Assembly (NCBI GenBank): GCA_024244665.1
Contig: JAAEOI010000047.1
Coordinates: forward strand, 1 to 14,421
From: Bacteroidota bacterium
Lineage (GTDB): Bacteria; Bacteroidota; Bacteroidia; Bacteroidales; GCA-2748055
DNA length: 14,421 bases
Reading direction: 5' to 3'
Part shown: piece by piece, positions 1 to 7,108 of the stretch
Layout of the letters: every line of letters begins with the position of its first letter
Numbering within the stretch: the first letter of the stretch is position 1
The notes under the pieces: generated by a model
Told to the model about the DNA's origin: nothing
Seen by the model: the letters and a program-made list of their open reading frames with translations, nothing else
Databases searched by the model: none
Program-made: the position numbers and the translations under genes

Positions 1-1
1 G

Positions 2-2080
2 AATGACAGCATTCTTACCAGCGACCTGGGTGATTTTGATCTCTCAGCGGGCTACAACCTGATGTTCGGAGCCAATGCTTTCGGCAAGTATACTACGACA
101 GATGTTCCCGGAATGATCATCCGGGATGTGTCGCTTAGCTGCAATAAAAAATCTTGGCACTGGACCCTGGATGAGACGGATGGAAACATTGCCACTTCCC
201 AACCTCCGGGGAACAATATTAGCGCCATAAATCCCGGATGGTTACTCAAGGATCACAATGCCTGGTATTCCCTGTTAAATAGGAGCATACACGGCCAGGT
301 AAAGGCTGCCTTTGATACGAAGCATGATCAGCTCTACCTGGTTTCTGATGACTCACTATATATATACTCCTTCCACAATGATTCCATGAGCATTGTAGCT
401 CATTATTCGCCCTCCCCAATTAGTAGTCCCAATCATCTGATCTACGATACCATTGCAGATCAGCTCCTGCTCTACTCCCTGATGGATGATTATCTGTCAC
501 TGTTTGATCCCTGGACCAATGAGTGGTCTCCCTTCACGCCCGGAGATCAAAGGCTGACCGATTCCTGGCACCATAACCGCATGTTCAGCCCGGAGGGAGA
601 GCTATTAACCTTTGGGGGCTACGGGCATCACAAGTATTTGAATCTGGTAAGTGAATGGAGCCCGGATTCGGGTCGCTTTACCCCAATTGAGTACCAGGGA
701 GAATACCAGCCAAGGTACCTGGCAGCTTCAGCATACAATCCGCAGGATAGCCTGTTCTATATCCTTGGAGGTTTTGGAAGCAAAAGTGGCAGGCAATCCT
801 TGAGCCCTGATTACTATTACGAGCTACTCAGCTACTCTGTGAATAAACGACATTTCTCAAAGGTGTTTGATTTTCAAAATACGGGGGAAGATTTTTGTTT
901 CTCAAACTCGGCAATTGTTGACCGGGCAAACAACATCTATGCGCTCAGATTCAGTAAGCATCTGTATAATAATCAACTTCAGCTGGTCGGAATTAACCTT
1001 GACAAACCCGAGGTCATTGAATTCGGGAATGAAATTGATTACACCTTCCTCGACATAGCTTCATACAGTGATCTGCATTTCAGCAAGTCTCAAAATTCCC
1101 TGGTGGCCCTTTCCACCTACATCTCAGACGGACAGACTCAGGTAACTGTACATTCCATTGCCTATCCACCTCAACCATTTGCCTCAATAGAACCGGTACC
1201 TGAGAAAGAAACCAGCAAGCTGCTGGTGGCCCTGGGAATTACCCTGATCATCCTGGTTATTGCTTCACTGCTACTCTATTTCAGACGAAAGAGAGTGGGG
1301 AAGCCCGTGCAGTCAGGCGCACCAAAGGAAGCACTTAAGAAGGAAACCCTATTGAAGAAAAGGGAGAATGCCATCATCCTTTTCGGGGGATTCCAGGTCT
1401 TCGATAAGTCCGGCCAGGATATCACTGGACAATTTTCACCTTTACTTAAAAACTTGTTGCTTTTCATCCTGCTGCACTCTCTGCGAGACGATAAGGGTGT
1501 CTCCAACAATACACTCTATGAAACATTCTGGCTTGGTAAATCCGTTGAAAATGCACGGAACAACAGGTCGGTGAACGTGATTAAATTAAAGTCCATACTT
1601 GAACACCTGGTCTCAACGACCCTCTCGAAAGATACAGGCTACCTGAAGTTTGATTTTGATCCTGCACAAGTATACATCGACTTTTATGAATACTTTCAGA
1701 TCGTCAGGCAGAAGGCCGATCTGGACAGGGGACAAATTGACAAACTGCTATTGATTATTGAAAACAACCCATTTCTTAAAAATACGCATGCCGATTGGCT
1801 CGATCCGTTCAAGTCTGAAATATCAAACGACATTATCGATACCCTCCTCAGGTACATAGAGAGTTCGGATGATGAAGCTGAATTCCTGTTGCACCTGACC
1901 AGCTGCATCTTTCAATGTGATCCCGTCAGCGAAGAGGCCTTAAAGGTCCGTTGCACGATGTTGATCAAACAGGGGAAGCACAGCCTTGCCAAAGAAACCT
2001 ATTCCAGGTTTGTCAAAGAATACAAACTACTCTATGATGACACTTACGAGCTAAGCTTCAAAGATGTGCTCGGAAATTAA
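2..2080 (+). CDS. Membrane-tethered SARP-type regulator with LamG-like and kelch-like ectodomain (5' partial)
   Basis: Probably a one-component transmembrane regulator that senses something in the periplasm and controls transcription from the inner membrane. The frame is open from base 2 with no stop, so the gene starts outside the window; the ATG at 62 lies inside the domain and is not the true start. Residues below count from that ATG. The first ~70 look like the end of a LamG/jelly-roll domain (TTTDVPGMIIRDVSL). Residues ~75-375 carry kelch-like blades (LLTFGGYG, LFYILGGFG). A hydrophobic helix at ~386-408 is followed by FRRKR, placing the C-terminus in the cytoplasm. Residues ~435-540 resemble an OmpR/SARP winged helix (FGGFQVFDKSGQ), and ~545-672 a BTAD-like helical region. 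The target is unknown. The architecture call is firm; the sensing role is inferred. Confidence 0.8.
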   Translation, partial: NDSILTSDLGDFDLSAGYNLMFGANAFGKYTTTDVPGMIIRDVSLSCNKKSWHWTLDETDGNIATSQPPGNNISAINPGWLLKDHNAWYSLLNRSIHGQVKAAFDTKHDQLYLVSDDSLYIYSFHNDSMSIVAHYSPSPISSPNHLIYDTIADQLLLYSLMDDYLSLFDPWTNEWSPFTPGDQRLTDSWHHNRMFSPEGELLTFGGYGHHKYLNLVSEWSPDSGRFTPIEYQGEYQPRYLAASAYNPQDSLFYILGGFGSKSGRQSLSPDYYYELLSYSVNKRHFSKVFDFQNTGEDFCFSNSAIVDRANNIYALRFSKHLYNNQLQLVGINLDKPEVIEFGNEIDYTFLDIASYSDLHFSKSQNSLVALSTYISDGQTQVTVHSIAYPPQPFASIEPVPEKETSKLLVALGITLIILVIASLLLYFRRKRVGKPVQSGAPKEALKKETLLKKRENAIILFGGFQVFDKSGQDITGQFSPLLKNLLLFILLHSLRDDKGVSNNTLYETFWLGKSVENARNNRSVNVIKLKSILEHLVSTTLSKDTGYLKFDFDPAQVYIDFYEYFQIVRQKADLDRGQIDKLLLIIENNPFLKNTHADWLDPFKSEISNDIIDTLLRYIESSDDEAEFLLHLTSCIFQCDPVSEEALKVRCTMLIKQGKHSLAKETYSRFVKEYKLLYDDTYELSFKDVLGN

Positions 2081-2105
2081 TATCTGCCATGGGAATAAAA
2101 AGGAT

Positions 2106-2153
2106 GAAGTAAACTGAAATTGTAATTCTGGAAATTTCCGGATTGTTTACTTC
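2106..2153. terminator. Nested hairpin between convergent genes, possible bidirectional terminator
   Basis: GAAGTAAAC (2106-2114) is an exact inverted match to GTTTACTTC (2145-2153). The loop holds a self-complementary GGAAATTTCC (2130-2139). The outer arm covers the stop codon of the minus-strand DUF1846 gene. There is no long T-run on either side, so this may be a structural end or cruciform rather than a classical intrinsic terminator. Confidence 0.4.
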
Positions 2154-3661
2154 CCCATAAACAGGCTTGCAGATGAAAATTCCGGATCGCAGGTAAGGTT
2201 GACGTGCAGCTTCCTCAATCCCGCTTCATCCCCGGGAGTGGGAATGTGGCTCAGGTGTACCTCGCAGTTCCGCAGTTCGGCCAGCTTCTCAATGGCCAAC
2301 TGGGCAGCAGGATTGGAGATAGCCGAGATTCCAAGCATAATCAAGGTCTCTTCAAGGTCCAGACTGGTCATTTTGCCTGTGAGGATCTCTTTCTTCATGA
2401 AGCTTACCTGTTCAATCATATTGGCTGGCAGCAGGTGCATATTGTCCGGGAGCCCGGCCAGGTGTTTGGTGGCATTCAGAATCAGACTCGAAGCCGAATG
2501 CATCAGGGGGGAGTTCTTGCCGCTAATCAGGGTGCCGTCCCTGAGTTCTATGGCAGCCCCGCAAAATATTCCGTTATTCCCTTTCCCGGTTTTTCCGGCA
2601 TCCATAGCAGCCTGCCTGGCAGGTCCGACCACCTTCCTGTCCTCCACCCTGGCATGCACCTTTTCCATGATCAGTTCAGACCTGTCCAGGGCTTCCCTGT
2701 CAGCAAGACCCATGACATATTCAACCACACAGCGGAAATACCGGCGAATTATCTCCTGGTGGGAAGCCTCCGTGATCGCTTCATCATCCACAATACCGGT
2801 ACTTGCCCTGTTCACGCCCATGTCGGTTGGACTCTTATACATCGACTCCTCCCCTGTGATCTTTTCCAGGATACGCTTCAGCAAAGGGAAAGCCTCGATA
2901 TCCCTGTTATAGTTGACTGTTTTCTCGTTATATGCTTCCAGGTGATGATGATCGATGAGCACTACGTCCCTCAGATCCACTGTGGCCGCCTCATAAGCAA
3001 TATTTACCTTGTGGGAAAGGGGAAGGTTCCAGATAGGGAAAGTTTCGAATTTCGCATAGCCACCCTTCACACCCTTCTTGTATTCATGGTAAAGGTTGTT
3101 CAGGCAGGTGGCAAGTTTCCCGCTACCCGGTCCCGGGGCAGTCACCACAACGATGGGATTTTTCGTTTCGATATAGGGGTTTGCACCATAGCCCTGGTCA
3201 CTGACAATCAGGTCCACATCTGTGGGGTAGCCCGTGGTATATCCGTGGGTATAGACCCTGATCCCGTTCCTCTCAAGCTTGTTCTTGAAAGATGTAGCCT
3301 GGGGCTGATTTTGATAACGGGTAATTACCACCGCCGTGATCTCCAGGCCCCAGTCTCTGAATTCATCAATGGTTCTGAGGGCGTCTGAATCATAAGAGAT
3401 ACCGAAATCTGCCCGCATCTTTTTTCTTTCGATATCCCCTGCATGCACACACATGATGATATCTGTCTTATCCTTCAGTTCCTGCAGAAGGCGCATTTTT
3501 ACATTTGGATCAAAACCCGGTAAAACCCTGGATGCATGGTAGTCGTACATTATTTTCCCTCCGAATTCCAGGTAGAGTTTCTCCTGGAAACGTTCTACCC
3601 GTTCCAGGATGGAGGTGGTTTGTTCCCTGATGTAGGCCTCGTTATCAAATCCAATCTTCAT
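2147..3661 (-). CDS. DUF1846 family protein
   Basis: This 504-residue protein matches the DUF1846 family in length and motifs. It starts MKIGFDNEAYIREQTTSILE and carries DIIMCVHAGDIERKKMRADFG near residues 67-87, a DLIVSDQGYGANPYIETKNP block near 150-169, and a P-loop-like glycine-rich turn GPGPGSGK at 175-182. A histidine cluster (VLIDHHHLEAYNEKTVNYNRDIEAFPLLKRI) lies mid-protein, and a conserved GVNRAS follows. The biochemical role of the family is not firmly established, so none is assigned. No signal peptide or membrane segment is visible, so it should be cytoplasmic. It follows the AAA/DUF4143 gene after 100 bp on the same strand and could be co-transcribed, but the two are not known partners. 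No strong promoter was seen in the gap. Confidence 0.85.
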   Translation of the reverse strand: MKIGFDNEAYIREQTTSILERVERFQEKLYLEFGGKIMYDYHASRVLPGFDPNVKMRLLQELKDKTDIIMCVHAGDIERKKMRADFGISYDSDALRTIDEFRDWGLEITAVVITRYQNQPQATSFKNKLERNGIRVYTHGYTTGYPTDVDLIVSDQGYGANPYIETKNPIVVVTAPGPGSGKLATCLNNLYHEYKKGVKGGYAKFETFPIWNLPLSHKVNIAYEAATVDLRDVVLIDHHHLEAYNEKTVNYNRDIEAFPLLKRILEKITGEESMYKSPTDMGVNRASTGIVDDEAITEASHQEIIRRYFRCVVEYVMGLADREALDRSELIMEKVHARVEDRKVVGPARQAAMDAGKTGKGNNGIFCGAAIELRDGTLISGKNSPLMHSASSLILNATKHLAGLPDNMHLLPANMIEQVSFMKKEILTGKMTSLDLEETLIMLGISAISNPAAQLAIEKLAELRNCEVHLSHIPTPGDEAGLRKLHVNLTCDPEFSSASLFMGK

Positions 3662-3761
3662 ATTCTAAAAGTAATCATTCTGACCAATATCCGGGAGCCG
3701 GAGTAAATGCTTACGAATAGTGTTAGAGAAGAAATTTTATTCTGATGGATCGGTGGTCAGC

Positions 3762-5009
3762 TTACAGGTTCAATATCCAGGTACAGTCATCTGAGAAATC
3801 ATAAGATATCAATTGTGTCGGGAAGGCTGGATACAGTTCATTAAAACTTTGCATTGCTTTTATTCGTTTTCCGGCACACTTCAGCTTCACTTCATAAGCC
3901 AGACCTTCATTAAAAGAGCTTAGAAGAACAAAATCTATTTCCTTCCTGTCGTCAAATCGCCAGAATCTAATTATATCTGGATCATATTTACCGGAAAGGC
4001 GCTTGTAAGTATAATTTTCCACCAATGCCTCCTGATCCTGGCGTGTGTTAAAATTATAAAATCGATTTAAAGCCACATTCCTCAGGCCGTGGTCTTTAAA
4101 ATACACCTTTGGCATTTTAGTGAGCTCCTTTCGCCTGTTTGAATGAAAAGGTCTTACCAGCTCAATGTGAAAACATTTTCTTAGCACAGAAATATACTTG
4201 TCGATAGTTTTGTGATCAACTCCTATGGTATTAGCCAGTTCATTTCTGTTCACCAGGTTTCCCACCTGATCTGCCATCAAACTCAGAAGTGTATAAAACT
4301 TATCATGGCTGCTGATGCCAGATTCATCAACATCCCTTTTTAAGAAGGAATCCCGGATCTCCTTCAATAGCAGAATCTTCTCGTTCAAGTCACTCTCAAG
4401 CACAACTTCCGGATAACCTCCAAACACAAGAAATTCATCGAATAATTCCAACAAGGCTCTACTTTGTATTGACCTGTAGCCTATCTCACTCCTAATAATC
4501 GCCAATTCCCCTTCCAACATTTCCTGACCATTAAACCTCAGGTATTCAGCAAAGGAAAGTGTTCCTAATTCAAATACTCTTTTACGCCCGGCAAGTGAAT
4601 CCTTGAATTTACTGTCAATATAAAACGCACTGCTTCCTGTTGCAATAATCTTCAACCTGGGTTCATAGCTATCAAAAAGATACTTCAGGAAATTTGAGGG
4701 ATCGTCAGCATATTGAACCTCATCAATAAAAAGATAGCTTACCGGTCCAGACCGCTTGGATGGTCCGGATATCTGACCCGGTCTCCTGATAAATGTAAAA
4801 ATTTCTTCTGGATGAGTATTTATCGCCGATAAAATATCGCGGTCCTCGAATGTGACATACTGCACCAATTGCTCAGCTTCCTCCAATTCAGCAAATAAGG
4901 CACGTATCAAGGATGTTTTTCCACTCTGCCTTGGCCCGGTAATAATGGTAAACTCCTTTCTTCCAAGGTGTTTCTTAATTTCTTCGTGTATGTCCCGTTT
5001 AATATACAT
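3762..5009 (-). CDS. AAA+ ATPase with DUF4143 (PD-(D/E)XK-like) C-terminus
   Basis: A complete 415-residue AAA_14/DUF4143 protein. Visible parts are Walker A GPRQSGKT (25-32), Walker B YLFIDE ending at D96-E97, and a sensor-1-like IIATGSSAF (121-129). A helix-turn-helix-like stretch follows (NELANTIGVDHKTIDKYISVL, ~250-270). The C-terminal domain keeps a nuclease-like pattern, D359 in KEIDFVLL and E373-x-K375 in AYEVKLK, as expected for the PD-(D/E)XK fold. These ATPases are widespread, often many per genome and sporadic in distribution, and their cellular role is unsettled; a nucleic-acid role is inference. The start ATG lies 17 bp from a -7-like box, so the leader would be very short. The sequence is more AT-rich than the DUF1846 gene next to it, which fits a horizontally mobile gene. 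Confidence 0.9.
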   Translation of the reverse strand: MYIKRDIHEEIKKHLGRKEFTIITGPRQSGKTSLIRALFAELEEAEQLVQYVTFEDRDILSAINTHPEEIFTFIRRPGQISGPSKRSGPVSYLFIDEVQYADDPSNFLKYLFDSYEPRLKIIATGSSAFYIDSKFKDSLAGRKRVFELGTLSFAEYLRFNGQEMLEGELAIIRSEIGYRSIQSRALLELFDEFLVFGGYPEVVLESDLNEKILLLKEIRDSFLKRDVDESGISSHDKFYTLLSLMADQVGNLVNRNELANTIGVDHKTIDKYISVLRKCFHIELVRPFHSNRRKELTKMPKVYFKDHGLRNVALNRFYNFNTRQDQEALVENYTYKRLSGKYDPDIIRFWRFDDRKEIDFVLLSSFNEGLAYEVKLKCAGKRIKAMQSFNELYPAFPTQLISYDFSDDCTWILNL

Positions 5010-5025
5010 ATTGAAAACACTTTAG

Positions 5026-5057
5026 CGAAGATAGGTTTTTTTGGATTTAGTTTCCAA
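5026..5057 (-). promoter_or_regulatory. Bacteroidota-type promoter of the AAA/DUF4143 gene
   Basis: On the minus strand, TATCTTCG (5026-5033) matches TAnnTTTG with one mismatch. A TTG lies 21 bp upstream (5055-5057), within the usual 19-21 bp spacing. The TTG is the first three bases of the proximal 17-bp dyad, so a protein bound there would cover the -33 element. Confidence 0.5.
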
Positions 5058-5089
5058 TATTTTCCGGTATTTTTGGATTCTACTTCCAA
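5041..5089. repeat. Two tandem 17-bp dyads upstream of the AAA/DUF4143 gene, likely operators
   Basis: TTGGATTTAGTTTCCAA (5041-5057) and TTGGATTCTACTTCCAA (5073-5089) are near-identical copies. Each is itself an inverted repeat with arms TTGGA/TCCAA. Their starts are 32 bp apart, about three helical turns, so both would present the same DNA face. The proximal copy overlaps the predicted -33 element, which suggests repression. The regulator is unknown. Confidence 0.6.
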
Positions 5090-5153
5090 ATCAAGCAGAG
5101 CCGAAAGTACTTCGTATTGCAGAAGTCAGCAGGAATGATTGTGAATGGGCAGC

Positions 5154-5190
5154 AAAAAAATCCCCCTTTCAAGGATGGATGAAAGGGGGA
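5154..5190 (-). terminator. Intrinsic terminator of the NTF2-like gene
   Basis: A perfect 10-bp stem (TCCCCCTTTC at 5161-5170 with GAAAGGGGGA at 5181-5190) encloses a 10-nt loop. On the minus strand it is followed by seven T (5154-5160). It lies 20 bp past the stop of the minus-strand gene and is the clearest terminator in the window. Confidence 0.9.
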
Positions 5191-5209
5191 CAAATCTCAG
5201 GTTTTGAAA

Positions 5210-6130
5210 TTAAAAAATTTCAAAGTGATTGTCGCTGGCATACACGTGCATGCGGACAACCTCCCCTTTGTCATTGAAATCATGGGAAAACATGAGCGGA
5301 ATCTCATATTTCTTGCCTTCCTTTTTGACAAGAAGCTTCCACCATGAGTAGACAACGTACATATCATTCTTTTCATAATGAATGCAATCCGGGTATCCAA
5401 CCTGCTCCATTTTGTACTTCAGCTCATCCTTGAAATACCTGTCAACCAAATATGTCTTATACTCCTCAACGCTCATATATTCACCTGGCTTCATAGCGGA
5501 AAAGGTAATCCCGGCCTTGGGTGAAAAATAACCAGCCATTGTTTCAATATCCCTGGCCACAAAAGCGTTGACGGCTTTTCTGACTTTAACGATGTAAGGA
5601 TGGTTGATATAGACTGTTCCGTTTTCTTTGATTTTCTTGCTGTTGTCTATCTCCTCAAACACATCGTTATTGAAATAGCTTGTCATCATCGTGATTTTCC
5701 CGTCATTATTAAAGGCGTAAAGGCTGTGCATAGGTAACTCCAACATTATTCCGGTCTCTTTGTGGACCCCTGTCATAAGAAGCCAATCCTGGACCCAGGT
5801 TCCTCCATCCTTGTATTCAAGGGCATCGGGATAGGCCGATTTTTGATCTCCGACCTTCAGGTTTTCATAATTGCTGCTCCACTTGGCCAGCCCCTTCCCT
5901 ATTGCTTTGTTCGCCATCTTTTGTGGGGTATCGCTGTTCCGGATGATGTACGCAGTGTCAGCAAAAAAACTCCTGTATGTTGCCTCATCTCCATCGACGG
6001 CCGCCTTCCAGAGTTCCTGGGTTTTAGTGATTGTCTCATGTTCAGAAAAAACGACTCCGCTTTTCTTTTGAGAAAAGGAATTTACTCCTGCAAAAAGCAG
6101 CAGGATGAACAAAATTGCAATTTGTTTCAT
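5210..6130 (-). CDS. Secreted protein with two NTF2/SnoaL-like domains
   Basis: A 306-residue protein with a typical signal peptide (MKQIAILFILLLFAGVNSFS, likely cleaved near residue 20), so it is probably periplasmic or exported. The mature part appears to hold two SnoaL/DUF4440-like cone domains. The first, at ~30-155, opens TKTQELWKAAVDGDEATYRSF; the second, at ~170-300, opens KVRKAVNAFVARDIETMAGYF. The repeated phrase 'short helix, then length of exposure, then F' is characteristic of this fold. Such domains can be enzymes, ligand binders or inactive scaffolds, and no catalytic set can be named here. It has its own promoter and terminator, so it is a monocistronic unit. Its neighbours give no clear functional hint. 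Confidence 0.75.
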   Translation of the reverse strand: MKQIAILFILLLFAGVNSFSQKKSGVVFSEHETITKTQELWKAAVDGDEATYRSFFADTAYIIRNSDTPQKMANKAIGKGLAKWSSNYENLKVGDQKSAYPDALEYKDGGTWVQDWLLMTGVHKETGIMLELPMHSLYAFNNDGKITMMTSYFNNDVFEEIDNSKKIKENGTVYINHPYIVKVRKAVNAFVARDIETMAGYFSPKAGITFSAMKPGEYMSVEEYKTYLVDRYFKDELKYKMEQVGYPDCIHYEKNDMYVVYSWWKLLVKKEGKKYEIPLMFSHDFNDKGEVVRMHVYASDNHFEIF

Positions 6131-6176
6131 AATACTTTTGTGGTTTAAATGAGTACTTAGTTTTTGGGTATATAAT

Positions 6177-6207
6177 CAAATATAGACCGTATTGTACTGC
6201 AAGTCAA
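6177..6207 (-). promoter_or_regulatory. Bacteroidota sigma promoter of the NTF2-like gene
   Basis: On the minus strand, TATATTTG (6177-6184) is an exact TAnnTTTG -7 box. TTG (6205-6207) lies 20 bp upstream as the -33 element. The gene start at 6130 leaves a leader of roughly 40 nt. This is the best promoter match in the window and supports the Bacteroidota assignment. Confidence 0.75.
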
Positions 6208-6261
6208 TATATTTAACATTTTTGACAGCAGGTTTTCCCGAAATACTTTTTGACCTGCCCG

Positions 6262-6284
6262 AAAAAGGGGCCTTCAAGCAGGCC
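6262..6284 (-). terminator. Weak intrinsic terminator downstream of the FmdE-like gene
   Basis: Read on the minus strand, GGCCT-GCTTGA-AGGCC (6269-6284 in the window) forms a 5-bp GC-rich stem followed by CC and five T (6262-6266). It lies about 110 bp past the FmdE-like stop. The stem is short, so the call is tentative. The rest of 6131-6391 holds only the NTF2 gene promoter and a 7-bp stem (6309-6336); no convincing gene was seen there. Confidence 0.4.
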
Positions 6285-6391
6285 TGTTCCTGTCTACCAA
6301 AACAACATAGCCACCGCTGCGTTTGCAAGGGTGGCTTTTGCGTTCAGTGCACATCAGCAGCCGATATCTTTAGGTTTGAAAGCGACTGATA

Positions 6392-6982
6392 CTACTCTAA
6401 TTTCAGCTCAATAACTTTATCAGCATTGTCGAAAATGGTTTTAACCATTTTTTGCCATCTTACGGGAAAGGTTCTCCTGCTCTCTTCAGTTGCGTCAGGA
6501 CCAAGAGCCGATTGCAAAATTTCACCAGGATTAACCACTCTCCCGGGCATATATTTCACTTCCACACTCCTGTTTGTATCGAGTCGTGTAAGCCGCAAGT
6601 TTGATTGAATATCTGCACCGAAGAACAAAAGTCCCCGACGAATAAATTTACCATTCATACCTGCAAATCCGGTATCGGCCGTGGCTCCGGTAATATTTGA
6701 CAATACCTGCGCAGAGACACCTGTATTTCCGTCGCTTAAGGATTCCCGTAATTCAACCTTAATTCTTCCTCTCTCGGGAAGTCCAGTCCCGTAAAGCTCC
6801 TTGAGTCCTTTCAGTGCCATCAGGTAGGAGCCGGAAACATGTGCGCAGCTATGACCTGCCATTTTCACAATATCGAGGTAGGAAATATCAATGATCCCCT
6901 CCTCACTGGATCCTAAGAACCTGCTTAACTCGTCCTTGAGAATAATGTGTTCAACTTCATTATAAAATTCAGGATACTCCAT
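6392..6982 (-). CDS. FmdE-like protein (formylmethanofuran dehydrogenase subunit E family)
   Basis: A 196-residue soluble protein starting at the ATG at 6982; an in-frame TTG two codons earlier (6988) is less likely. The family signature GHSCAHVSGSYLMALKGLKE sits near residues 43-62, with the expected Gly-His-x-Cys. Later come LSDGNTGVSAQVLSNITGAT and the glycine-rich TGFAGMNGKFIRRGLLFFG, which resemble FmdE-domain proteins. FmdE domains occur far outside methanogens, often standing alone, and may bind metal or a cofactor. There are no other formylmethanofuran dehydrogenase subunits here, so a methanofuran role is unlikely. No C-terminal zinc ribbon is visible. It lies 126 bp downstream of the glycoside hydrolase gene on the same strand, with an inverted repeat in the gap. 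The family call is fairly secure; function is unknown. Confidence 0.75.
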   Translation of the reverse strand: MEYPEFYNEVEHIILKDELSRFLGSSEEGIIDISYLDIVKMAGHSCAHVSGSYLMALKGLKELYGTGLPERGRIKVELRESLSDGNTGVSAQVLSNITGATADTGFAGMNGKFIRRGLLFFGADIQSNLRLTRLDTNRSVEVKYMPGRVVNPGEILQSALGPDATEESRRTFPVRWQKMVKTIFDNADKVIELKLE

Positions 6983-7023
6983 AATCAATAAATTATTAGC
7001 GTGAATACTTTATTACAAATTGT

Positions 7024-7044
7024 ATACTGAAATCAATTCAGTAT
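7024..7044. promoter_or_regulatory. 8-bp inverted repeat upstream of the FmdE-like gene
   Basis: ATACTGAA (7024-7031) and TTCAGTAT (7037-7044) are perfect inverted copies around a 5-bp spacer. They lie about 40 bp before the FmdE-like start and 65 bp after the glycoside hydrolase stop. There is no T-run after the stem on the minus strand, so an operator is more likely than a terminator. The regulator is unknown. Confidence 0.4.
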
Positions 7045-7108
7045 TCTTAAAAATCAGTTTCCTTTAAGAGATAAATAGAAAGGCTTCAATTGTATCGTGG
7101 GCTCATGA

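Noticed and set aside
2199..3388. Long plus-strand open frames of 237 and 394 codons
   Set aside because: They lie antisense to the DUF1846 gene, which has clear family motifs; their translations show no recognisable domain and are explained as shadow frames.
6309..6336. 7-bp stem AGCCACC/GGTGGCT followed by four T on the plus strand
   Set aside because: There is no plus-strand gene upstream, the loop is 14 nt and the T-run is short, so a terminator call is not supported.
6192..6389. Plus-strand frame of 65 codons between the NTF2-like and FmdE-like genes
   Set aside because: No family resemblance, it begins inside the promoter of the opposite-strand gene, and it covers hairpins, so it is better read as non-coding.
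6432..6451. Perfect palindrome AAAATGGTT-TT-AACCATTTT followed by T's
   Set aside because: It lies inside the FmdE-like coding region (residues KMVKTIF), is AT-rich, and no plus-strand transcript ends there; probably chance.
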